Shown here piece after piece: positions 24,126-32,764 of a DNA stretch of 64,000 nt. This DNA comes from Micromonospora sp. KC723. Its GTDB lineage: Bacteria; Actinomycetota; Actinomycetes; Mycobacteriales; Micromonosporaceae. The notes below the pieces were generated by a model. The model saw nothing but the letters and a program-made list of their open reading frames with translations, was not told the DNA's origin and searched no databases. Both the position numbers and the translations under genes were made by a program. Within the stretch, counting starts at the first letter, position 1, and each line of letters begins with the position of its first letter. The stretch is from the NCBI RefSeq assembly GCF_004348595.1, contig NZ_SMKD01000006.1, forward strand, positions 1 through 64,000. Reading direction: 5' to 3'.

Positions 24126-24815
24126 TCAGTCCGGGGCCACCAACCGGAAGCCCACCCCCCGCACGGTGCGCAGGTAGCGGGGCTTCGCCGCGGACTCGCC
24201 CATCTTTCGGCGCAGCCAGTAGAGGTGAACGTCGATGGTCTGGTCCTCGCCGACCGACGGCTGCCGCCATACCTCCTCCAAGAGTTCCCGCCGGGACACT
24301 ACCCGGCCGGGTCGTGCGGCGAGATACGCCAGCAGGTCGAACTCCTTGCGGGTCAGCGCCAGCGGCTCCCCGTCGAGCACCGCGCTGCGCTCGCCCACGC
24401 TCACCCGCAGCCCGCCGACGGTGTGCACCGCCGGCGGCACCGCCCGGCTGGCCCGGCCGACCCGGCGCAGCACCGTGGTGATCCGGGCGTCCAGATGGGC
24501 GCCGGTGAAGGGCTTGACCATGTAGTCGTCGGCGCCGGCACGCAGCAGCCGGACCACCGACTGCTCGTCGTCGCGGGCGGTGGCGATGATGACCGGCACG
24601 TCGGTGATACCGCGCAGCATCCGCAAGGCGTCCGAGCCGTCCAGGTCGGGCAGGCCGAGGTCGAGCACGACGAGATCGGGGGCCTCGGCGGCGACCCGAC
24701 GCAACGCGTCCAGCGCCGTGCCGACGGCGTGCACCGCGTGCCCCCGCTCCGTCAGGGAACGCAGCATCGCGCCGCGTACGACGTGGTCGTCTTCGACCAG
24801 GAGCACGGTTGCCAC
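24126..24815 (-). CDS. OmpR/PhoB-type response regulator
   Basis: 229 residues. Receiver domain with acidic pocket ED at 8-9, phosphoacceptor Asp52 in LVVLDLGLPDLDG, Thr in ATARDD and Lys in YMVKPF. C-terminal winged helix with ALTRKEFDLLAYLAARPGRVVSR, then TIDVHLYWLRRKMG and RTVRGVGFRL. DNA-binding output of the two-component pair with the downstream kinase. The upstream gap is shared with the divergent ADP-ribosylglycohydrolase gene, a possible target. Confidence 0.93.
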   Translation of the reverse strand: MATVLLVEDDHVVRGAMLRSLTERGHAVHAVGTALDALRRVAAEAPDLVVLDLGLPDLDGSDALRMLRGITDVPVIIATARDDEQSVVRLLRAGADDYMVKPFTGAHLDARITTVLRRVGRASRAVPPAVHTVGGLRVSVGERSAVLDGEPLALTRKEFDLLAYLAARPGRVVSRRELLEEVWRQPSVGEDQTIDVHLYWLRRKMGESAAKPRYLRTVRGVGFRLVAPD

Positions 24816-24888
24816 GTCAGCACCGTACTGCCGGTGGCAAGTTGATCACGTTGCGGCGTTCCCCCGAACCAGGCAAGCTGGCACGACG

Positions 24889-25809
24889 ATGACGTTCACC
24901 CTGTTCCCCGACGCCCGGCTGGCGCTGGCCCGGGACAGCCTGGCCGGCCTCTCCGTGGGCGACGCCCTCGGTTCGCAGTTCCTCGTGCCCGGCCGGCACG
25001 CGGCGGACCTGGCCGCCGACCGGCTCCCCCCGCCGCCCTGGCGGTGGACCGACGACACCGAGATGGCCTGCTCCGTGCTGGCCGAACTCGCCGCCCACGG
25101 CGGCGTCGACCGGGACCGGCTGGCCCTCGCCTTCGCCGAGCGGTGCGAGCCGTACCGAGGCTACGGGCCGGGTGCGGTGGCGATCCTGCGCCTGATCCGT
25201 ACCGGCACGCCCTGGCCGGTGGCCGCCGCCTCGGCCTTCGACGGGCAGGGCTCCTGCGGCAACGGGGCGGCGATGCGGGTCGGGCCGCTGGGCGCCTGGT
25301 TCGCCGACTCCACCACCCGCGCCGCCGCCCAGGCCCGCGCCAGCGCCGAGGTCACCCACGCCCACCCGGAGGGGATCGCCGGCGCGGTCGCGGTGGCCGT
25401 CGCCGCCTCGCTCGCCGCCCGTGCCCGGCTCGACGGCGACCGACCCGACCCGGTCCGGTTGCTGGCCGCCGTCGCCGGCGCGCTCGACCCGGCGAGCGCG
25501 GTCGCCGCAGGGATACGGCGGGCCGCCACCCTGCTCGGTCGGCCGCTGCCGGAGGCCGTGGCGGCGCTCGGCAACGGCTCCCGGGTCACCGCCCAGGACA
25601 CCGTGGCCTTCACCCTCTGGGTGGCCGTCACCCACCTGTCCGACTATCCGGGCGCGGTCCGGGTCTGCGTGGAGGCCGGCGGGGACGTCGACACGACCGC
25701 TGCGATCGCCGGTGCGGTGGTCGCCGCGTACACCGGGGTGGGCACCCCGGGTGGGGTGCCGGACCGCTGGCTGGCGGCCCGGGAGCCGCTGCCGGAGTGG
25801 GCGGGCTGA
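24889..25809 (+). CDS. ADP-ribosylglycohydrolase family protein
   Basis: 306 residues. The binuclear-Mg site is built from WTDDTEMA near residue 55 and GGDVDTTAAIAGAVV near residue 265, and SCGNGAAMRVGPLG carries the family's second glycine-rich loop. Such enzymes remove ADP-ribose from protein residues (as DraG does from dinitrogenase reductase) or from small molecules. No ADP-ribosyltransferase lies nearby, so the target is unknown. It is divergent from the OmpR-type regulator, with 73 bases between starts. Confidence 0.88.
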   Translation: MTFTLFPDARLALARDSLAGLSVGDALGSQFLVPGRHAADLAADRLPPPPWRWTDDTEMACSVLAELAAHGGVDRDRLALAFAERCEPYRGYGPGAVAILRLIRTGTPWPVAAASAFDGQGSCGNGAAMRVGPLGAWFADSTTRAAAQARASAEVTHAHPEGIAGAVAVAVAASLAARARLDGDRPDPVRLLAAVAGALDPASAVAAGIRRAATLLGRPLPEAVAALGNGSRVTAQDTVAFTLWVAVTHLSDYPGAVRVCVEAGGDVDTTAAIAGAVVAAYTGVGTPGGVPDRWLAAREPLPEWAG

Positions 25810-25811
25810 TC

Positions 25812-26654
25812 TCAGCGGGAACCCATCGGCTCGGTCAGCGGCCGGACCTCCCCGGCCGGCCGCCCGTCGTCGGGTCGCCCGGTCGACGGCTCCTCCTGCG
25901 GCTCGTCGTCGTCCGGCTCGGCGCGGTGCCGGGCCCGGCTCACCATCCAGCCGATCAGCGCGCCGCCGCCGAGACCCACCACCAGGCCACCGCCGAGCAG
26001 CACGTCGGCGCTCGGCCCGCCGGCGTCGGCAGCGGGCGGGGTGTGGCCCGCCCCGCCCTGGCCGGCGACCGCTGGCGTCGCGCCGCCGTGCTCGTGCCCG
26101 ACCACCGTGCCGGGAGCCGGCGGCACCAGCGCCAGCGTCGGGGCGGGGCGGGCGCCGCCGGACGGGTCGGCCCAGCGCACCACCGTGCCGTCCGAGTACG
26201 TCTGGACCAGCTCGACGCTCATCCGGTCGACCAGCGGCAGCGGACCCATGGCCAGTGAGAGCCGGGCCGGACCCGGCACCGGCTTGCCGGCGGCCCGGGT
26301 CCACGTCACCGCCGCGGTCACCTGGGTGACCCCGGGGGCGTGCATGCCGGCCACCGGCTGGTCCAGGTCGCGGAAGGTGATCAGCGGGGCCCAGCCGTCC
26401 ACCGACAGCGGGTAGACCTCGCCGATCGGGGTCGCCTCCGGCAGCCTCAACTCGATCTTCTCGGTGCGCGCGCCCGGCCGCTCCTCCGGCACCACCAGGT
26501 GCCACGTCACCGCGTCGCCCTGCGTCGCCTGGGTCGGCGTGGTCGTCACCTCCGCCGCCAGCGCCGCTCCCGGCCAGCCCAGCACGCCGGCCACCGCCGC
26601 GGCCAGCGCGAGCCCGGCCCGGTGCCGACGGCTTCCGCTGCGGGTCGTCGTCAT
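25812..26654 (-). CDS. YcnI-like DUF1775 secreted protein with C-terminal membrane anchor
   Basis: 280 residues. The signal peptide RRHRAGLALAAAVAGVLGWPGAALAA is followed by the YcnI domain from VTTTPTQATQGDAVTWHLVVPEERP to about residue 165, then a Pro/Ala/His linker, a transmembrane helix LLGGGLVVGLGGGALIGWMV, and a cytoplasmic acidic tail (EPDDDEPQEEPSTGRPDD). DUF1775 of B. subtilis YcnI binds Cu(II), often beside copper transporters. The canonical domain begins with the mature N-terminal His (A|HVxxxP); here the mature N-terminus reads AEVTTTP, lacking that His, so copper binding is doubtful. ATG 26666 is an alternative start. Confidence 0.78.
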   Translation of the reverse strand: MTTTRSGSRRHRAGLALAAAVAGVLGWPGAALAAEVTTTPTQATQGDAVTWHLVVPEERPGARTEKIELRLPEATPIGEVYPLSVDGWAPLITFRDLDQPVAGMHAPGVTQVTAAVTWTRAAGKPVPGPARLSLAMGPLPLVDRMSVELVQTYSDGTVVRWADPSGGARPAPTLALVPPAPGTVVGHEHGGATPAVAGQGGAGHTPPAADAGGPSADVLLGGGLVVGLGGGALIGWMVSRARHRAEPDDDEPQEEPSTGRPDDGRPAGEVRPLTEPMGSR

Positions 26655-26792
26655 CCGTGCCCCCATCCCGTGTTCGTCAGGCCGGTACCGACTCCGGCCA
26701 CACCCGGTAGTTCGGACGGGAGGCCGGAAAGGTTCAACGCGGGGGCGGCGAGGTCGTCCTTTCCCGGCGACCGGGCGGCCCGGGGCGACCGA

Positions 26793-26798
26793 TAGCAT
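26793..26798 (+). promoter_or_regulatory. candidate -10 element upstream of thrS
   Basis: TAGCAT about 52 bases before the thrS GTG. No T-box features (specifier loop, TGGN antiterminator) are seen in the short leader. Confidence 0.35.
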
Positions 26799-26850
26799 CG
26801 CAGGAGCCGGCAACCGGCACACCCTTACCGCCTGCAGTTGAGGAGTCACC

Positions 26851-28857
26851 GTGTCCGCACCTCGTACCCCCGCAGTGGCCGACCCCGTCGTCGTCGCCGC
26901 CGGGACGACGGCGGCCGACGCGGTGGCCGCGGCCGGGCTGCCCACCAGTGGCCCGAAGGCGATCGTGGTGGTCCGCGACCCGCAGGGCCAGCTGCGCGAC
27001 CTGGACTGGTCGCCGGCCGAGGAGACCGAGGTCGAGCCGGTCGCCATCGACACCCCGGACGGCCTCAAGGTGCTGCGTCACTCGACCGCGCACGTACTGG
27101 CCCAGGCGGTGCAGGACGTTTTCCCGGAGGCCAGGCTGGGCATCGGCCCGCCGATCGAGAACGGCTTCTACTACGACTTCGCCGTCGACAAGCCGTTCCA
27201 GCCGGACGACCTCTCCCGGCTCGAGAAGCGGATGCAGGAGATCGTCAAGTCCGGCCAGCGGTTCCGCCGTCGCCGGTTCGGCAGCCTCGACGAGGCGAAG
27301 GCCGAACTGGCCGCCGAGCCGTTCAAGCTGGAACTGATCGACGTCAAGGGGGAGGGGCTGGACTCCGCCGAGGTGATGGAGGTGGGCGGCGGCGAGCTGA
27401 CCATCTACGACAACCTCGCCGCGAACGAGGACAAGGTCTGCTGGTCGGATCTCTGCCGTGGACCGCACCTGCCGAACACCCGGCTGATCGGCGCGTTCAA
27501 GCTGATGCGCTCGGCCGCCGCCTACTGGCGGGGCTCGGAGCGCAACCCCCAGTTGCAGCGGGTGTACGGCACCGCCTGGCCGACCCGTGACGAGCTCAAG
27601 GCGTACCTGAAGCTGCTGGAGGAGGCCGCCCGCCGCGACCACCGCAAGCTCGGCGCGGACCTGGACCTGTTCAGCTTCCCCGACGAGATCGGCTCGGGCC
27701 TGGCGGTGTTCCACCCCAAGGGCGGCATCATCCGCCGGGAGCTGGAGGACTACTCCCGCCGCCGGCACGAGGCCGCCGGGTACGAGTTCGTCAACACCCC
27801 GCACATCACCAAGGCGCACCTGTTCGAGACCTCCGGGCACCTCCAGTGGTACGCCGACGGCATGTACCCGCCCATGGAGATGGAGGGGGCGAACTACTAC
27901 CTCAAGCCGATGAACTGCCCGTTCCACAACCTGATCTTCCGGTCGCGCGGGCGGTCCTACCGCGAGCTGCCGCTGCGGCTGTTCGAGTTCGGGTCGGTCT
28001 ACCGGTTCGAGAAGTCGGGCGTGGTGCACGGCCTGACCCGGGTGCGCGGGATGACCCAGGACGACGCGCACATCTACTGCACGCCGGAGCAGATGGCCGG
28101 CGAACTGAAGTCGCTGCTGTCGTTCGTGCTGGACCTGCTGCGCGACTACGGCCTGGACGACTTCTACCTGGAGCTGTCCACCCGGAACCCGGAGAAGTCG
28201 GTCGGCACCGACGAGAACTGGGAGCGGGCCACCGCCGCGCTGCGCTCGGCCGCCGAGGAGTCCGGCCTGGACCTGGTGCCGGACCCGGGCGGCGCGGCGT
28301 TCTACGGCCCGAAGATCTCCGTGCAGGCCAAGGACGCCATCGGCCGGACCTGGCAGATGTCCACGATCCAGGTCGACTTCAACCTGCCGGAGCGTTTCGG
28401 TCTGGAGTACCAGGCCGCCGACGGCACCCGGCAGCGGCCGGTGATGATCCACCGGGCGTTGTTCGGTTCGATCGAGCGGTTCTTCGGGGTGCTCACCGAG
28501 CACTACGCGGGCGCGTTCCCGGCCTGGTTGGCGCCGGTGCAGGTGGTCGGCATCCCGATCCGTGAGGATCACACCGACTACCTGCACGGCTTCGTCGCGG
28601 CGCTGCGCGCCGAGGGCATCCGGGCCCAGGTGGACACCGGAGACGACCGGATGCAGAAGAAGATCCGTACCGCGCAGCAGCAGAAGATCCCCTTCATGGT
28701 GATCGCCGGTGACGACGACGTGTCCGCCGGCACCGTCTCCTTCCGCTACCGCGACGGTTCCCAGCGCAACGGGGTGCCGATCGCTGAGGCGGTCACGCAC
28801 GTGCTGGACGTGGTCCAGTCGCGCACCAACTCCGGCCCATCCGCCGTGGCGAACTGA
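26851..28857 (+). CDS. thrS: threonyl-tRNA synthetase
   Basis: 668 residues, full length. A short TGS domain at the N-terminus; the editing domain contains [11 protein letters not shown]; the catalytic core has KPMNCPFHN (Zn-binding Cys), motif 2 with [20 protein letters not shown], and motif 3 [15 protein letters not shown]; and the anticodon-binding domain ends with [15 protein letters not shown]. It attaches threonine to tRNA-Thr. GTG start with TGAGGAG 6 bases upstream. Position next to a HIT-phosphorylase gene and pgsA matches mycobacterial order. Confidence 0.97.
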   Translation: MSAPRTPAVADPVVVAAGTTAADAVAAAGLPTSGPKAIVVVRDPQGQLRDLDWSPAEETEVEPVAIDTPDGLKVLRHSTAHVLAQAVQDVFPEARLGIGPPIENGFYYDFAVDKPFQPDDLSRLEKRMQEIVKSGQRFRRRRFGSLDEAKAELAAEPFKLELIDVKGEGLDSAEVMEVGGGELTIYDNLAANEDKVCWSDLCRGPHLPNTRLIGAFKLMRSAAAYWRGSERNPQLQRVYGTAWPTRDELKAYLKLLEEAARRDHRKLGADLDLFSFPDEIGSGLAVFHPKGGIIRRELEDYSRRRHEAAGYEFVNTPHITKAHLFETSGHLQWYADGMYPPMEMEGANYYLKPMNCPFHNLIFRSRGRSYRELPLRLFEFGSVYRFEKSGVVHGLTRVRGMTQDDAHIYCTPEQMAGELKSLLSFVLDLLRDYGLDDFYLELSTRNPEKSVGTDENWERATAALRSAAEESGLDLVPDPGGAAFYGPKISVQAKDAIGRTWQMSTIQVDFNLPERFGLEYQAADGTRQRPVMIHRALFGSIERFFGVLTEHYAGAFPAWLAPVQVVGIPIREDHTDYLHGFVAALRAEGIRAQVDTGDDRMQKKIRTAQQQKIPFMVIAGDDDVSAGTVSFRYRDGSQRNGVPIAEAVTHVLDVVQSRTNSGPSAVAN

Positions 28858-29137
28858 CCAGTACCGGCCCGCCGACCTCGTCCCGGCCGCTCCGGTCGAC
28901 AGCTCGGCGCCGGGTGTCGCGGGCGCGGTATCCCCCCGCCGGGATGCCCCCACCCGGCGCGGTAGGAGTCGATCTTGGCCGGGGTCGGGGCGGCGCCGGG
29001 GATGAGCCGGCGGAAGCCGCACCGCGGGTGGTGGACGCGTGCCCGGGGGCCGGCATTGACCGTCGTCACTCTGGGCGGATAGCCTTCGCGTACCCGTGCG
29101 GAAAGCCCTTTCCTGCACGCCGGGACCGGAGGTGGCG

Positions 29138-30184
29138 ATGCGGCGCAGAACTCTGCTCGGTGCTGGCGTGGCGGTGACCGCCGGCGTGCTGGGCGCGCAT
29201 CGGCCCGCGTACGCCTGGCCTGGGCCGTACCTCACCGTCGCCGCCGACGGCACTGGCGACGTCACCGACATCCAGGCCGCCGTCGATGCCGTCCCGGCCG
29301 GCAACCCGGGCCCGTTCACCATCAAGATCCGCCCGGGGGTCTACCGGGGCCGGGTGGTGGTGCCCGCCGACAAGCCGTACGTCGTGCTGCGTGGCCAGGG
29401 TGACGACCCGTCGGCCGTGGTGATCGCCGACGACCGGGCCAACGGCACGCCCCGGCCCGACGGCGGCACCTGGGGCACCTCCGGCAGCGCCTCGGTGACG
29501 ATCTCCGGGGCGGGGTTCGCCGCCCGCAACCTCACCTTCGCCAACCTGTTCGACGAGGCCGCCCACCCGGAGATCACCAACCGGCAGGCGGTCGCCGTGC
29601 TCACCCGCGCCGACCGGCTCGTCTTCGACAACGTCCGGTTCCTCGGCAACCAGGACACCCTCTACGTCAACACCCCGGACGTCACCGTCGCCAGCCGGGC
29701 GTACTTCCGCAAGTGCTACATCGAGGGGGACGTCGACTTCGTCTTCGGCCGGGGCACCGCCGTCTTCGACCGCTGCGAGCTCCGGTCGCTCAGTCGCGGC
29801 TCGACCACCAACAACGGGTACGTCACCGCGGCCAGCACCGACCAGGCGGTGCCGTACGGGTTCCTGGTCTGGCGCAGCCGGCTCACCGGCACCGCCGCGG
29901 CGGGCACGGTCTCGCTCGGCCGCCCGTGGCACCCGGGCAACGATCCCGCCGCGCGCCCCTCCACGGTGATCCGCGACTCCTGGCTCGGCCCGCACGTGCG
30001 TGCCACCCCGTGGAGCGACTTCGGCACCTGGTCCTGGCGGGACGCCCGCTACGCCGAGTACGCCAACCGGGGTCCGGGTGCCGGCCTCGGCCCGGACCGC
30101 CCGCAGTTGACCGCGCAGGAGGCCGACCGGCTCACCCCCGGCACCTGGCTGGCCGGAGCGGATGGCTGGAACCCGCTGCGGTGA
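29138..30184 (+). CDS. secreted pectin methylesterase (CE8)
   Basis: 348 residues from an ATG preceded by CCGGAGGTGG. A Tat-like signal peptide (MRRRTLLGAGVAVTAGVLGA, RRR then hydrophobic, cleavage after AYA). The beta-helix carries all CE8 motifs: TNRQAVA, GNQDTLY, the catalytic Asp in GDVDFVFG, and the active-site Arg in SLGRPW. It demethylates pectin outside the cell, in line with a soil/plant-associated life style. It is inserted between thrS and the HIT gene, which adjoin in mycobacteria, so it is likely an acquired gene. The usual GxYxE motif of domain start is GVYRGRV here. Confidence 0.92.
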   Translation: MRRRTLLGAGVAVTAGVLGAHRPAYAWPGPYLTVAADGTGDVTDIQAAVDAVPAGNPGPFTIKIRPGVYRGRVVVPADKPYVVLRGQGDDPSAVVIADDRANGTPRPDGGTWGTSGSASVTISGAGFAARNLTFANLFDEAAHPEITNRQAVAVLTRADRLVFDNVRFLGNQDTLYVNTPDVTVASRAYFRKCYIEGDVDFVFGRGTAVFDRCELRSLSRGSTTNNGYVTAASTDQAVPYGFLVWRSRLTGTAAAGTVSLGRPWHPGNDPAARPSTVIRDSWLGPHVRATPWSDFGTWSWRDARYAEYANRGPGAGLGPDRPQLTAQEADRLTPGTWLAGADGWNPLR

Positions 30185-30187
30185 CCG

Positions 30188-30193
30188 TAGGAT
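30188..30193 (+). promoter_or_regulatory. -10 element, leaderless promoter of HIT gene
   Basis: TAGGAT ends 6 bases before the GTG at 30200; there is no ribosome site. Confidence 0.55.
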
Positions 30194-30199
30194 CGGCGT

Positions 30200-30769
30200 G
30201 TGACTGGGGCGGCGCGGCACTCTGACGACGGCGGAGGCACCACCGGAGACGCCGGCCTGGCGGACGGGTTGGAGCGGCTCTGGACGCCCCACCGGATGAC
30301 CTACATCTCCGGTGAGGGCCGCCCCGAGGGTGGCTACGAGAAGCCTGCCGGCTGTCCGTTCTGTCTCGCTCCCGGCCTGCCCGCCGACCAGAGCCTCGTC
30401 GTCGCGCGGGGCAGGCACGTCTTCGCCTTGCTCAACCTCTACCCGTACAACCCGGGTCACCTGCTCGTCTGCCCGTACCGGCACGTCGCCGACTACCCCG
30501 ACCTGGACGCGGAGGAGACCGGTGAACTGGCGGTGTTCACCCAGACGGCGATGCGGATGATCCGGAAGGTGAGCAACGCGCACGGCTTCAACCTGGGCAT
30601 GAACCAGGGCGGTGTGGCTGGTGCCGGCATCGCCGCGCACCTGCACCAGCACGTGGTGCCGCGCTGGGGCGGCGACGCCAACTTCATGCCGGTGATCGGC
30701 CGGACGAAGGTACTGCCGCAACTGCTCACCGACACCCGGGATCTCTTCGCCGAGGCCTGGCCCGCCTGA
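30200..30769 (+). CDS. HIT-family Ap4A phosphorylase/hydrolase
   Basis: 189 residues. An N-terminal CPFC (Zn-type) pair, then FALLNLYPYNPGHLLVCPYRHV, and the histidine triad HLHQHVVPRW. Similar in size and context to Mycobacterium Rv2613c, an Ap4A phosphorylase encoded between thrS and pgsA. It breaks dinucleoside polyphosphates formed by aminoacyl-tRNA synthetases. The GTG at 30200 is set by the -10 hexamer just upstream (leaderless). Biochemical specificity is inferred from synteny. Confidence 0.87.
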   Translation: MTGAARHSDDGGGTTGDAGLADGLERLWTPHRMTYISGEGRPEGGYEKPAGCPFCLAPGLPADQSLVVARGRHVFALLNLYPYNPGHLLVCPYRHVADYPDLDAEETGELAVFTQTAMRMIRKVSNAHGFNLGMNQGGVAGAGIAAHLHQHVVPRWGGDANFMPVIGRTKVLPQLLTDTRDLFAEAWPA

Positions 30770-30871
30770 CCGCGACCGGTCCACCGCTGCCACCGGATTC
30801 GCGCCGGCCGCCCGTGACCGCCGGACCTGTGGGCCGGCCCTACCCTCGGTCTGGGCCGGAGCGCGACACCT

Positions 30872-30877
30872 TACGAT
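30872..30877 (+). promoter_or_regulatory. -10 element, leaderless promoter
   Basis: TACGAT, followed by 7 bases and the ATG at 30885. It decides that start over an upstream TTG at 30879. Confidence 0.6.
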
Positions 30878-30884
30878 CTTGGGT

Positions 30885-31517
30885 ATGGCTCTGTTGCATC
30901 ACGCGGAACTGCGTCCCGGCAAACTCGAACTCCTGGCGGCCTGGTTGCCCGGGCAGGCCTGGTTCGGTGGGGGGCCGGCGGTCGAGGTGGCCCGCGTGGC
31001 GGCGTACCGGTTCGACGACCCGGCGGGCGCGGTCGGCGTCGAGACGCTGCTGGTCCGGGTCGCTGACGGGCCGGTGTACCAGGTGCCGCTCACCTATCGG
31101 GGTGCGCCGCTGGCTGGTGCCGACGACCGGCTCGTCGGTACCACCCAGCACTCCGTGCTCGGCCCGCGCTGGGCGTACGACGCCTGCGGCGACCCGGTCT
31201 ACGCGGCGGCCCTGACCGCCGCGATCCTCGGCGGCGCCGCGCAGGCGCAGGAGTTCTTCGAGGTCGACGGGGTGCGGGAGTACCGCGCGCCGAGCATGGA
31301 GATCACCAGCAACGCCGCCGACCGGACGGACCCGCCCGCCGTGGCCGGGCCGCTGCGGGTGGTGGACGGCGACCCGACGCTGATCGTCACCGACGCCGTC
31401 GAACTGGCCGTCGTCCGCCGGCTCGGCACCGGTACGGTGCGGGCGGGCGCCGCGTTGAGCGGCACCTGGCCGGGGCAGCCGACGCCGGTGCCGCTGGCGT
31501 ACGCCGTCCCACGCTGA
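30885..31517 (+). CDS. maltokinase N-terminal cap-like domain protein (stand-alone)
   Basis: 210 residues. ALLHHAELRPGKLELLAAWL, FDDPAGAVGVETLLVRVADG, VYQVPLTYRGAPL and HSVLGPRWAYDACGDPVYA match the N-terminal cap domain of actinobacterial maltokinases and the CG-linked proteins annotated with it. The aminoglycoside-phosphotransferase-like kinase domain (about 240 more residues with HGDLH and D-F/L-D motifs) is absent: the frame simply ends at 31517. It is therefore a free-standing cap with unknown role, perhaps ligand or partner binding. Leaderless promoter. Confidence 0.75.
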   Translation: MALLHHAELRPGKLELLAAWLPGQAWFGGGPAVEVARVAAYRFDDPAGAVGVETLLVRVADGPVYQVPLTYRGAPLAGADDRLVGTTQHSVLGPRWAYDACGDPVYAAALTAAILGGAAQAQEFFEVDGVREYRAPSMEITSNAADRTDPPAVAGPLRVVDGDPTLIVTDAVELAVVRRLGTGTVRAGAALSGTWPGQPTPVPLAYAVPR

Positions 31518-31647
31518 TCCCGGGCCGGACCCGAACCGCCGGTGCTAGACCGGATCGTCCGCTCTTCCGCTCACTGTCGCATATAGCCGGTAGTACGCTC
31601 GGTGACGTTCTTGCCCCTGCCGGTCCGGAAGATGGCAGGATGCGGCG

Positions 31648-32706
31648 GTGGCAGTTGCGACGCGGACGTTGGGCCGCAGCGGCATCGAGGTCAGCGCGCT
31701 CGGCATGGGATGTTGGGCGATCGGCGGCCCCTGGGCGGAGGGCGCCCGCCCGTTGGGCTGGGGCCGGGTCGACGACGAGGAGTCGGTGCGGGCGGTCCGC
31801 CGCGCCCTCGACCTCGGGGTGACCTTCTTCGACACCGCCGACACGTACGGGGCCGGACACGGCGAGCGGATCCTCGGTTCGGCGCTGGCCGGCCGGCGCG
31901 ACGAGGCGGTGATCGCCACGAAGTGGGGGTATACCTTCGACGAGCGGAGCCGGCAGGCCACCGGCGAGGACGCCTCACCGGCGTACCTGCGCCGGGCGGT
32001 GGTCGACTCGCTGCGCCGGTTGGACACCGACCGGATCGACCTGTACCAGCTGCACCTGGGTGATCTTCCGCTGGTTCGGGCGGAGGCGCTGGTCGGCACG
32101 TGTGAGGAGCTGGTGGCCGACGGGCTGATCCGGTCGTACGGCTGGAGCACCGACCGGGCCGACCGGGTCGGCGCGTTCGCCGAGGCGGCGCCGCGCGCCA
32201 CCGCCGTGCAGCACAGCCTGTCGGTGCTCCGGGACACCCCGACGATGCTGGCGGTCTGCGACAAGCACGACCTGGCCAGCGTCAACCGGGGCCCGCTCGG
32301 CATGGGGCTGCTGACCGGCAAGTACACCACCGAGTCGACGCTGCCCCGCGACGACGTGCGTGGCCACGCACCGACCTGGCTGGAGTGGTTCCGGGGCGGC
32401 CGGCCGGCGCCGGAGTGGCTGCGCCGGGTCCGGGCGGTACGCGGCGCGCTCACCGCCGACGGCCGGACCCTGACCCAGGGAGCGTTGGGCTGGCTCTGGG
32501 CGCGCAGCGCCCGGACCGTGCCGATCCCCGGCTGCCGAACCGTCGCGCAGGTCGAGGAGAACGCCGCCGCGTTGCGTCTCGGCCCGCTCGGCCCGGACCA
32601 CTTCGCCGAGGTGGAGCGGCAGCTCGCGGGATTGCGGGCCGCCGCCCTGCGGGACGCCGACCGCCCGTACTGGCCGATGCCCCCGGTCCCCGCCGCCCGC
32701 CCCTGA
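31648..32706 (+). CDS. aldo/keto reductase (Tas/YghZ-like)
   Basis: 352 residues from a GTG at 31648 (CAGGAT ends 6 bases upstream, a weaker leaderless pattern). Catalytic residues: Asp and Tyr in FFDTADTYGAGHG, Lys in IATKWGY, His in DLYQLHLGD; cofactor end TVPIPGCRTVAQVEENAAAL. It reduces carbonyl compounds with NADPH. It does not resemble the reductase at 19772-20755 closely enough to be a recent duplicate. It is an insertion relative to mycobacterial gene order. Confidence 0.88.
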   Translation: MAVATRTLGRSGIEVSALGMGCWAIGGPWAEGARPLGWGRVDDEESVRAVRRALDLGVTFFDTADTYGAGHGERILGSALAGRRDEAVIATKWGYTFDERSRQATGEDASPAYLRRAVVDSLRRLDTDRIDLYQLHLGDLPLVRAEALVGTCEELVADGLIRSYGWSTDRADRVGAFAEAAPRATAVQHSLSVLRDTPTMLAVCDKHDLASVNRGPLGMGLLTGKYTTESTLPRDDVRGHAPTWLEWFRGGRPAPEWLRRVRAVRGALTADGRTLTQGALGWLWARSARTVPIPGCRTVAQVEENAAALRLGPLGPDHFAEVERQLAGLRAAALRDADRPYWPMPPVPAARP

Positions 32707-32764
32707 GTTCGCCGCGCCCGCGCCGGGTCGTCGCCGCGCCCGCGTGACGTCGGCCGGTCGCCGG

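Noticed and set aside
26667..26850. T-box riboswitch upstream of thrS
   Set aside because: The gap is only about 180 bases and lacks the T-box and specifier-loop signatures; T-box control of thrS is also unusual in actinobacteria.
28858..29137. possible gene between thrS and the pectinesterase
   Set aside because: Only Arg/Pro/Gly-rich frames without motifs; nothing beyond scattered inverted repeats (CGCCGGGTG with CACCCGGCG) is visible.
19772..32706. the two aldo/keto reductases as a duplication
   Set aside because: Their motifs and lengths differ (327 and 352 residues) and they belong to different AKR subgroups.
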